The notes under the pieces were generated by a model, which saw only the letters and a program-made list of their open reading frames with translations, was not told where the DNA came from and ran no database searches. Below, piece after piece: positions 54,045 to 64,000 of a stretch of 64,000 nt of DNA. Both the position numbers and the translations under genes were made by a program. The number at the start of each line of letters is the position of its first letter. Within the stretch, counting starts at the first letter, position 1. The DNA is from Alitta virens (Eukaryota > Annelida > Polychaeta > Phyllodocida > Nereididae), in assembly GCA_932294295.1 (NCBI GenBank), contig OW028580.1, positions 12,615,374-12,679,373 on the forward strand. Direction: 5' to 3'.

Positions 54045-56510
54045 TTAGTACCAGGTATGATGCAGTGCTGTTCGGAGGTGACCTGAACACTTGGTTCGGT
54101 AGGAATACTTTCCATGTGAAGGCAGTGGCGGATTTTATGCATTTAAGCAATTTTTACTGTGCTAAGGATCACATTATGAATTGATCACATTACTCTAAGG
54201 AAAAACTTATTTGGATTCATTATGAAATATGAGGCACAAGAATCAGTTGAAAATTGCTCAGACCATTTGCCTGTTATATGCACTCTCGATTTGCAAGTGG
54301 ATTATATTGTGATCCAAAATGTAAAAGTCATTCTCAGGTTATTGACAAGTTTCATAAATGTATTGTTTGAAGGCTACAGAGGCATCCATACCTGTGACAA
54401 GCAAACTAAATAAACACAGGATTCTTGGCTGGAATCAGTTTGTTAAGGAAGAACATGTCTGCTTTATTTTGGCATTAAAGATGGAAAGAAAGCAACATGC
54501 CAGTAGATGGTGTAATTTCACCAGGCATCAATCTCATTACGCGGTGAGGTCAGTGACCCCAGTGGCATGGCTGACTTATTCTACAATAAGTTTAAGAACT
54601 TGTACAGCAGTGTGCCTTATGACTTCGATGAAATGGAGTACTTTAAACAAGAATTAGCACATACCATGGACTATCAAAAGTCAGTAGCTTATGGATCTAT
54701 TGTTTGTGTGAAAGACATTACGGAATTGTTAAGCAAACTTAAAGCTGTAAAATATGGTGGGAAAAAAGGCTTATCATCTGACTGTATACGGGTGGGGGTA
54801 TAGCTCAGTGGTAGCACGCTGGGCTTCCAACCACTGGGTCCCGGGTTTAATTCCCAGCCTATGTTGGATGGCTGTTTCATCCTTTGTCTCATTGCCAAGG
54901 TCCCTACCTGTCCTAAATAGCCCATCAGGTGCAGAAATGCAGGACGTAAAGCCCTAATCCACCACCACCACTCATCTGACTGTATAATTCATGGAACACA
55001 CAGACTTTTCATAATGCTGTCTTTGCTGTACAATGCTATGCTCATTCATGGCCATGTACCTTCGCAAATTTTATTTGGAACAAGACTCCTATTCCAAAAA
55101 GCTGCGGCTCCACTCATGTGTCTGACAAGTATCATGCAATCACTTTAAGCTGTGTTATAGGTAAAATTTTGGATCTAATAATTTTAAATAAGGAAGGCTC
55201 CAGCAGTATGACATCACAGTTTGCCTTTAAAGAGGGGCATTCGACCACACTATGTGCTGAAGTATTAAAACAGCGTCTCATTTCACCAATGGTGGAAGTC
55301 ATGTCTGTTGTCTATGCACTTCTACTTGATATATTGAAGGCTTTTGATCGTGTGGAATATGTAAGACTCTTTGAAACACTGAGTACTATAGGCACAAATT
55401 CTGTAATATAGATATGCCTCGTGAATATGTATACAAACCAGTCATTGCATGTTTCATGGAATGGAAACATGTCAGCTGACTTCAATGCAAGTAATGGCGT
55501 GAAGCAAGGAGGAGTGTTATCTCCCATGATAATTTGCTGTCAGAGCTTCGGACTTCTTATGGATGCCATGTTGGACCACACTTTATAGGGACAGTCGGAT
55601 ACACAGATGACCTTTGTATCCTTAGTCCCACAATATCTGGACTACAACAAATGGTGGACATTTGCATGTCTTATGCTCAAGAACACTATATTGTTTTCAA
55701 TGGTACAAAAAGCCACTTAATAAGGTTTTTTTGTACTTTCTGCCATGCTACCAAAGCAGAAATTACCATCACTGGGAGTGTGATAAGAAATGAACATTCA
55801 ACGATTCACTTAGGACATATAGTGAGGTCGGATCTAAGGGATGATATTGACAGTGTTTACCACAAATTTTATAAACAGTACAATATGTTTCGTACCCAGT
55901 TTGCTGGAGTACCATCAGCTGTAAAAAATCAGCTTTCTGTTTCTCACTGCTCCTCATTGTATGGGATACAAATTTGTGACATCAAAAGAGCAGAGAAAGT
56001 AGGGATTGCCTGGAGGAAGTGCCTCTGAGATGTATGGAAACTTCCATGCAGAACACATTCATATTTACTACCTTTACTGGCGGACTCCTTGTGCTCAAAA
56101 CACATGCTGATAAACAAATTTGTCAAGATTGCATGTACTGCACTCCAACACCAGACTTATGTGATAAGGTTTCTATTTGAAGTGACTTCTGAGGTACCAA
56201 ACTCTTGTTTTGCCAGGAACTTAGCTTATGTCAGCACTGAATGTGAAGTAACCATCAACTCTCTGTGCCGTCAAATTGGTAACATTAATACAAAACGGGT
56301 TGTGCATAAATGCAACTCCTGCTGTGAAGCACAAGAAACAACTGGCAAAGCTCAAACAATCAACGAACTGACAATGTGGCATGATGGACTAAAATTTTCA
56401 ATTTTGAATATTTCTGAGATTATTTATTTATTATAAATGATCTTTGTTTAAATTAACCTTAAATCTATAGATCCTGACAATTGTACTAAATATAGTACGA
56501 ATAAAGATAT
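54045..56510 (+). pseudogene. Decayed non-LTR retrotransposon (LINE), APE endonuclease and RT
   Basis: Read through several frames, the segment shows the end of an APE-type endonuclease (F-G-G-D-L-N near 54085, S-D-H-L-P-V near 54260), an RT N-terminus, and RT motifs L-L-D-I-L-K-A-F-D-R-V (55330), N-G-V-K-Q-G-G-V-L-S-P (55495) and Y-T-D-D-L (55600), then a thumb and C-terminal region to about 56430. AATAAA lies near 56499. Frameshifts and stops (for example TAG at 55409 and 55587) make it non-functional. It is interrupted by a SINE at 54789-54971, and element 3 abuts its 5' side. The clade is uncertain. Confidence 0.8.
54774..54986 (+). mobile_element. Complete tRNA-derived SINE with 15-bp target duplication
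   Basis: The SINE (54789-54971) starts with a tRNA-like head, GGGGGTATAGCTCAGTGGTA (A box) and GGGTTTAATTCCCAG (B box). The anticodon loop CTTCCAA resembles a glycine (TCC) tRNA. A body follows with TGGATGGCTGTTTCATCC and GCAGGACGTAAAGCCC, ending in (CCA)n. TCATCTGACTGTATA flanks both sides (54774-54788 and 54972-54986). It splits the RT frame of the surrounding LINE. It is a SINE and not a tRNA gene, because the acceptor stem does not close. Confidence 0.93.
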
Positions 56511-58530
56511 TAATATTAATCATATATTTCATTAATTTTTTGTTTCCAATTTACAGTGTGAGTAAAAATGCTAAGTAAAGTGAGAATACCACAAGTATGA
56601 CAATTTTTTTGGAATAGCTTGACAAATAAATGTTGACTTGAAGATCAGGACAACCTGTCACAACAGTTGCACTTGACATATAAAGTATGATCGTCCAGCA
56701 AAGAAAAATGACTTGATTCTCAATATCATTTTTTGTTAATTATGGACAACATAAAATTGCAAAGGACACTAGGAATATTTCAAAATATTAAATTTCACTT
56801 TTTGAGGTTAGACCATATGTATACAATTCATCATTTTGATCAGTTTATCTCGTTTATATATCTCTATTTATTAGTAAAACATCAATAAAATCATATCATA
56901 GATTTTTTTTTGATAAATCTGAAAATGAACACTAATGTGCTATGTAGGTTAGCTGTGATCACACTTAAGTATTTATGTTCTTTGAATATTGGATTACCAC
57001 ATGCTCAAAATGGAGCTGACTCAATTAACCAAACTGCTTTCTTTTGAATCTTAACTACTGAGTCAGTATAAATACCAGAAGCATTACCTGTATACTTCTG
57101 TTCAGTATGTTATAATTGTAGTAATTCATCATACTGTAATACAATATGTCAATGTCTCAATGTTACTGGGTCTGAAGCTTAGTCAGCTTATATACCACTG
57201 ACCAACTGCCAGAGGCAGACGTAAAAATGAAATGATAAGGCTTGGATTCCACACCATGTTACACATTTATCCCATATATGGGGTCCTCATACTTGGCACC
57301 GTTGGGTAATATGGAGTTGGCGGATGTCTTAACTATTAGGTCACCCACCTGCATATTAGCATAAAATATATGATATGCTAATTGTAATGAACAGAGATAC
57401 AAATAAAATTCTAAATTTAAATTTAAGAAAATTCCCAACAGAATATTTCCATTTTTGATTGAATGTGATTTTAGTTCAATAAAATACTAAAATTTGACAA
57501 TTTCTGTAGGACCACATACCACATGTAGGAATCTTTGGCTGTTCTTTCTTGGTCTGTTGATTGACCTTCATATTAAGAATTGACAACGACAATTCTAGCT
57601 CTGAGACTTGTGCCATTCAGGAAATATGCTAATCCAAAAATGGCTCAAAATATGGTTTTTGATTGATTTTCTGAAGTTTCTAAGGATCGAAATAGCAGAG
57701 GTAGATAGGCTTATATTCAAGAAACCTCTGCAGATTTATTTCCAGTAAAATATCAATTTTAAACGTGTTTCTGAACAGTCCAGTCTTTTTTTTCTTGCAG
57801 CATCTTTTTGAAGAATACTAAGCCGCTGCTCGAGTGTGAACAGATTCAATTAAAATAAAAGCAATAACTTAAGAAAATACTTTTTTTAGGTCTTTCAAAG
57901 AGCTTTCATTTTGCTAAAGGCATCATAGAAGATCCAGAGCTTGAAATGTCTGATATCAGATTACTACAGGTGGAGATCGTGCCATTATACTTCATAATTG
58001 GAGTGTATTGCTGGTGAGTCAACGGACTGTGATTGAACTAACAAGATCCATTAAAGGACTGTCAAAGTAAAACATTAGAACCAGAGTGTCCCACATTAAG
58101 AAACAGGCCATGTACTTGTGGCCGGGCACAGTAGGATTGTAAATAACTGCTAGAAGTGCGACGAACAGAAACGGTTGCCTTAGCTTTTATACAAAAGGAT
58201 GTGTAAGCAACAAACAGACAAGGCTAAATATAGAGAGGAATACTCACACCTCAGTGGATTACAAGGGCTTTTAGAACTGGCTGAGAGTGGTCATTCAATA
58301 GCCCAGATAGTGGAGATTCCCACAAATAGAATAGATAATAAACCAATAAAGTATCTGCCTAACTCAACCTATCTTAATCTTCCTATATTAAGGTAGTAAT
58401 GCTAGTCATGAGTCATGTTCAGTTACCACAATTGTACATAGCATTTCGAGAGACCCCCTTAATGAATATGTTAGTCCCACTACAAGTAACAATATTCCAA
58501 GTCATGTCTCAGATGCAACAGACAGCTCAG
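56511..58530. other. Intergenic, no gene seen
   Basis: AT-rich. 57145-57240 resembles 18325-18405 (CTCAATG...TCTGAAGCTT...CTGCCAGAGGCA(A/G)ACGTAA), a low-copy dispersed repeat. 58199-58396 may be 5' sequence of the LINE that follows. Confidence 0.45.
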
Positions 58531-58532
58531 AA

Positions 58533-59790
58533 TTGTATAATAACCAACTACCATGTAATCCAAACACTGTGATAAGCTCAGATGACCCATATGATGAATT
58601 GATAGCTTTCTGTAAGAAAAATGCCAAAAAATTAATCTTCTCTCATCTCAATGTCAATAGTCTGACTAGTAAGTTTGTTGAAATTCACGAAATTTTAACG
58701 AAAGGTGTATCCAACATGTTCTTTCTATTAGAGACTAAACTTGATGACTCTTACCCATATGGACAATTTGAAATTGATACTTTTGTAACTCTTAGAATAG
58801 ACAGAAATGCCCATGGTGGTGGCCTGCTATGTTATGTTAGACAAATAATACCTCATAAAAGTAGACCTGACACACCTGTAAATGACACTACAACCAAAAA
58901 GAAACTGAAGTCACTACAAAAAAACAAGGCCAGTGGTTTTGATAACATTCCTCCAAAGTTTCTCAAGATAGGTGCAAAAAATACAGTCTGAATCTGTTGT
59001 TAAGCTGTTAGGTATCAACATTGACAACAAACTAAATTTTGATCAATTATCAGCAGAAAGGCAGCAAAACGAATTAATGCACTCCAAAGATTATGCAAAC
59101 ACATTGATTACACAAGTAAACTCAGAATATATGAATCATTTATCTCGTCTAATTTTGTCTATTGTACAGTTGTATGTAATACTTTCACTATAGGACAAAA
59201 CCAGCAACTTGAGAAACTAAATGAAAGTGCAATACGATTAGTTTGCAATGATTATGATAGCCGATACAACCACCTGTAAAGAACATGTATAAAAAATGCT
59301 TTATGTAACAAGGAAAACTAGTCTAGCGGAATTTGTTTACAAAATACTCCATGACATGGCAAAACCTATCACAAGTTCATTCCTCACTAGGCAGATTACG
59401 CCATATGAGATGAGAGATTATCTTAAGCTAGTGAAATCCTGTTTACAACACTATGCAATATGGTTTCAGATCTATTATATATCAAGGTGCTTTGATTTAG
59501 AATTCCTTACCTGTTGAACTAAAACAAGTAGATGATTTAGCTAAGTTCAAAGATTTATTAAGACGTAATTCCTTAGAAAGGTGTAATTGTGGATCATGTA
59601 TAATCTGTCAACAAAATAATATATGATAATTGAGTAGTTAAGTCATAATCACATTCTAATCATCTGTATATATATCTTCTTTCATTGTTATTGTTATTTT
59701 TACCAGTCGGCTAAAAGCTTTATAGCTTATGTTTTATTGTTTTGTCTTGCACCTCCAACTAAATAAATTTTTATCTTATCTTATCTTATT
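58533..59790 (+). pseudogene. Internally deleted LINE (CR1/L2-like)
   Basis: The frame from 58533 reads an APE endonuclease start (I-F-S-H-L-N-V-N-S-L, then E-T-K-L-D-D-S-Y-P and H-G-G-G-L-L-C-Y-V-R). It jumps near 58880 to an RT N-terminal segment (L-Q-K-N-K-A-S-G-F-D-N-I-P-P-K) and again near 58985 to the post-catalytic RT region (L-L-G-I-N-I-D-N-K-L-N-F). The rest holds the LINE C-terminus in shifting frames, ending in (TTATC)n at 59775-59790. The catalytic RT motifs are absent, so this copy was deleted before or during insertion. Confidence 0.8.
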
Positions 59791-60097
59791 ATCTCACATC
59801 ATGATTCCTTTATCAGAGTTCTAGATATTAAATATATTTATCTATTCTAACATATATTTTAAATATTTATCTATTCTAGATTTAGTTTAGAGTTTATTTG
59901 TATTAAATTGTGTTTTGTTGTAAAATTCCTTATTTTTTAAATGATATAAAAACTGTAAATTTTGACTTTGTGGTTGATTGCTGTTGATCCATGACAATGA
60001 TAACACAACACTTCAATGTCAAACTTGTTTTAATTAATTTGTACAAAGAGTGTTATATTGTGGTCTGCTCATAAGCAGCATCATGTTAAAGTAAATG

Positions 60098-63084
60098 TCA
60101 TCTAAACAAAATAGCTTTTGCAGTTGTCCAAAAATGTCTGGTTGACATTCCAAAGAGAACTGGAAAGCAAACTGGCATCAAGGTCTAATGCGAATAAAAA
60201 AAAAGCACATGCACAGAATCAATGCTAGAAAAGTCATATTCGTGAAAAATCCCCAGTGCTAATGAAATAGTTATAACAAGTGTGTACAAGTACATTCGCA
60301 CTTTCAATAGCCTTTCTGAACGGGTTTCTTTACGGTGACATGCTTTTCTAGATTTCATGATATGTCTTTGTGAGGCATAAATGATTCCGATTATAGAGAA
60401 AGATAATAGTCCATTTGCAGTCATAAGTAATGTTTTTTCAGTGTCACCAAACTGAAGCAAACACAGTGCATTAGGAAGTTTATTTTCATTAAAAGCAAGT
60501 CCCGAGCCACTATAGATCGCAGTGGCTATTACCAAAATTACTAAATAATGCCTGTTAGACCATTGTCTGTCTGCCTGCATAGCGTATTTTAATACCACTA
60601 GCAGTTTAAGAAAGAACAGCATTGTACAAGTTAGGTAAAAGAAATTTCCAGCATAAATTGTTAAAGCAATTAATTTGCATTCTATCTTTTGAGAATTGTT
60701 GAAATTTATGGAAGGTGAGTTACTGGCAGCTTGGTGCCAAAGATGAAAAACCATCACAATAACTGATATCACCAAGCCAGCAAAGATTGTTAATTGTAGA
60801 AATATCTGGTATTTTTTCACCCAGTAATGCGAGTATGCTGTAATACAATTTATTACACTGATTAGGATTATATAAATAGGTACCATCCAAGTATTTTGAG
60901 GGTAAATAATTGGACAAATGGCTCGCAGTTTTGTTAAGCTAATGTTTTCACAAATAAGAATGATGCCACTGCCTTCCAGGCAACACAAATGTATGTTGTT
61001 TGAGTAGAACTTACTCAAATGAACAGTTTGTAAAATGTTCCTTGAGGCAGATCTGAGTTTAGAGCTACTAAATTTGAGTGTTCTTAGTGACTTTAGATCA
61101 GTTAAAATGACTGGTGTAAAATGGGTAACCTGTGTGTTGGACAAATCTAATGATTTAAGAGATGTTAAAGTACAGAATGAGCATCCTTCTATCTGGTATA
61201 TTTTTGAATTTGCCAAATTAAGTCTCAGCAACTTCGAGAACATCTTGAATGTTTCAGTCTTAATTTGGTAAAATCAGAATTCTGGAAATCCAGATACTTT
61301 AGATTGTCCATTCTCACTTCAGCTGATGAGAAATCTACCAATGGGTTATGGCTAATATCTAATTTAACAATTTGTGGTATGATTATTTTCTGAAACTCTG
61401 CAACAATCCTTATGTTGCAATTTGATAAATTTACAAGCCATGCCTTTTGTAAAGTAATATGCCAATTATTGTGCTTTGCTGCATCAAACCTAAATGCTCC
61501 AATTGCAAGGTAACTGTCATTCAGACTGAATGGTTTGGTACATGAGATTGCCCTACCAAGGCATTTACATCCCGATGGACAAATAGATTCCGTGCAAAAT
61601 GTTTCATCATCTCCAGAAAGTGGACAATGTAGGACACCGTCACATATTTCACTTGGGTGCACGCAAATCCTTTCTTTAGTGCATCGTAACATTCTGGGAC
61701 ACGTCCATGTTGTGCAGTTGATCTCGTCATCACCATGTGGACATTCCGGAATCCCATTACACACCAACCTAAATGGAATACACGCATCCTTGCTCGCACA
61801 AATGAATTTATCATGGCATATAAACTCTTGAAGAATTACCTGATTGCACTCTTGAAATTGCCAGCTATTTTTACAAGGTAACTCATTCCCTTCAAAATCT
61901 TTATCCCTGGTGCATAAATATTTTCTTGGAAAACATTCTGTTGATTCATACGGACATATGTATTGCTCAAAATCAATATCTTGTGGTAGGAGGCTGTCAT
62001 TTAGGGTATCATGCTCTACCAAAGATGTTTACACCAACAAATTTAAAATGTTAGACTTGGTGGTTATGCATTCATGTTTCTGTCTTTCTACAATAAGTGG
62101 ACTCCAATTTGAGGAATATTTTCCATGATCAGGACATTCTTGTTCATCTTCACCATTTTCACAGTCAATCGTAAGATCGCAAACCCTTGAAATGGCAATG
62201 CAATTTCCATCACCACATTTGAAATGTAATGCTTTATACAACAGATTAATGCATGAGTCTGTACAGTTTAACTCATCACTGGCATCCAAACAATACGGAT
62301 AGTTGTCACAAAAGTATACTTCTGGAATGCACTCTCCATTTTTACAAGGAGAATATCCCTTAATACAGCTTTCTGTTGTTGTGATTGGTGACTGATGACA
62401 AACCACTCTATATTTTATATCAGATGGTGAATGCAATGGAAACTCAAGTGTTTCAATTACAGGCTGAAATATATGAAGACTTAGACTCAACAACCCAGTA
62501 TTGATACCAACAAGATCCTGTCCTAGTTGATAAAGAACAACTTTATAAACACTTGATGTTCAAAACATAGGTAAGTTCTGTGCAATTCTCATGTCAGCCT
62601 TTTGCACACTGTCTATGGATGTAAAGATACCTCCAATTCGATTACAAGTATTTACAAGGTCATATTGGTTTAACATATTTAACAAAGTGTTGATGGATAT
62701 CCTTTCTACCCTGAGGCATTCAGAGCCATCAAAATGCCATCCATGCCTGCAATATTTATCTGCCTTGCGAGTATCAATGGTTTCATTTGGGTGATTGTCT
62801 TTATCTTCAACAACTGGATATTCACAGATAAATGTTACATTGTCAAATACATTCAAGCAATCTATAAATATCCATGTTTCTGTAGATGGCATAAGTGCAA
62901 GACAATCCTGACCTGTTCTTCTGTCACTCTGTCTCATGAGAGTTAACATATATTCGAACTGAGAATACTGTTTATCAGAGGTATCTGGGCATTCTTGAGA
63001 CACATTGTATGCCAGCTCTCTCATTCTGTTGTGTTTGTGCATTCGATGATAAGTTAAAGTCATTCCATCCATCCATTTTCTAAC
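60098..63084 (-). pseudogene. Pseudogene copy of the chimeric 7TM receptor (exon 2 homologue)
   Basis: Homologous to exon 2 of the plus-strand receptor over its full length, with long near-identical stretches (LDLa modules 3 and 4). It begins at a conserved acceptor (CCATAG|GTTAGAAAATGG, 63084 downward). Lesions: TGA at 62560-62562, TAA at 62029-62031 where the intact copy has Gln, a 1-base deletion near 61262 within the LRRs, and TAG at 60185-60187 where the intact copy has Tyr before TM7. After that TAG the homology continues to the aligned stop at 60098-60100. The exon 1 homologue is not in the window. The inverted arrangement suggests a local duplication. Confidence 0.9.
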
Positions 63085-64000
63085 CTATGGTGGTAAAATA
63101 CAAAAAACGTATTAAAAACGATTGCAGAAAATATGGCATATGCTCACTTAAAATCCTAAACTTAGACTCCTCAATATATTCTCCATGTGGAGAAACTGAG
63201 CAGTTTCACCACAAAACATAGTTTGCAGATTAAATACCCGCAAAAGCTTGCAATGCTGCTCACAAGTAACCACTTAATTTATGGAAAAAAGCTTGCCAAT
63301 ATATTTAGCTGACTGAAAGATGTCTCTCAGACCGCTAAATTGTGATCAAATATTGACATAATCAAACCAACCTGATCAATTGTGGACAGATAGACAGACT
63401 TAAGGTCCCACACTCATATGCATGGCAAGTTGACCATGGATAAAGGTTCTAAGACCACTAGTCTTGTCCAACAAACGATCAACAACAGCGTAAAGTTTAC
63501 AGGTTTATTCCAACAGGAATTACCACACAATGCATATCATACATGAGCCTAGACTATAGAGTAAAGAGTCTCAAATGGAATCCAGTATACAAAGGGACTG
63601 GCAAGGTGTGTTCTGGACTTGGAATAACCGGGGTTATTCCAAGTGGATTGTAAGATGTCTCACAAGTAAGTTGGAGAAGGCCATTGGGTCACTCTGAATG
63701 TTCAGAGGTCTCTGTCCCTGCTCATCGGATCCAGGGGGTTTTTGTGCCCTCAAAGGTGTGGCTAGCCCAACAGCCTATCACAGAGCAGCATCAGTGTTGC
63801 CTCTAGTGGCAAACCCATCAGTCTGTGACTCATGGTTGATGAGTCAACATCAGAACCTCCACACATATCAAATTTCATGACACTTTTCAACATAATTTGA
63901 CTGTTGTCCTCAGTAGCCATATGTAGCCATACGTACCCAGTGTTCATCCAAATATACTCACCATCTACTCGCGTCCACTCATGGACGCTCGTAAAACGAT
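63085..64000. other. Upstream of the receptor pseudogene (intron side), no gene seen
   Basis: No CUB-like exon was found. The last ~60 bases (CGCGTCCACTCATGGACGCTCG) contain a short palindrome and resemble the short repeats at positions 1-120, so another foldback-type end may begin at the window edge. Confidence 0.4.

Noticed and set aside
1..64000. CRISPR array, bacterial operons or prophage
   Set aside because: Tandem repeats here lack regular unique spacers, and the spliced receptor gene, LINEs, SINE and telomeric repeats show an animal genome.

Overview
The window is invertebrate animal nuclear DNA. It is AT-rich, with a long spliced receptor gene, TTAGGG-type (CCCTAA) telomeric tracts and dense nested transposable elements. 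The receptor (CUB-like, C-type lectin, LDLa, leucine-rich repeats and 7TM, resembling GRL101/relaxin-receptor-like proteins) is of a kind common in marine deuterostomes and lophotrochozoans. I cannot name the species. No bacterial genes are present. All calls come from reading the sequence; no database search was possible.

Layout. 1-7705: repeat-rich DNA without a gene (polypyrimidine microsatellite, a dispersed repeat family, a four-copy tandem repeat of about 160 bp). 7706-35290: one decayed Ty3/gypsy-type LTR retrotransposon on the minus strand, bounded by LTRs and a 4-bp target duplication (AATG). Three things are nested in it: a 2-kb foldback DNA element (12918-14890), a 6.5-kb relative (16829-23312), and a Penelope-like element (PLE) complex inside the 5' LTR (about 25889-35116). 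35291-41000: dispersed repeats and a SINE fragment. 41076-47562: a two-exon gene for a large chimeric GPCR. 48366-51884: a degenerate inverted-repeat element. 52130-54044: a third foldback element with a broken acidic reading frame at its left side. 54045-56510: a decayed LINE carrying a SINE. 58530-59790: a second, internally deleted LINE. 60098-63084 (minus): a pseudogene copy of the GPCR.

The most unusual content is the Penelope-like element. ORF2 encodes a Penelope-type reverse transcriptase with a C-terminal GIY-YIG endonuclease and has no ATG near its start. ORF1 encodes a NADAR (YbiA-like) domain and a C-terminal SGNH hydrolase-like domain. The two frames meet at a textbook -1 frameshift heptamer (T TTA AAC) followed directly by the ORF1 stop, so ORF2 could be made as an ORF1-ORF2 fusion. 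Upstream lie a TATA-like box and a hammerhead-ribozyme-like core, then four tandem 280-bp repeats. The 3' end runs into CCCTAA repeats in the orientation expected for priming from a telomeric G-strand, and the tail plus repeat tract occurs three times, interleaved with pieces of the gypsy LTR.

The two receptor copies lie in opposite orientation about 13 kb apart. The plus-strand copy looks intact. The minus-strand copy has three nonsense codons and one frameshift in the part visible here.
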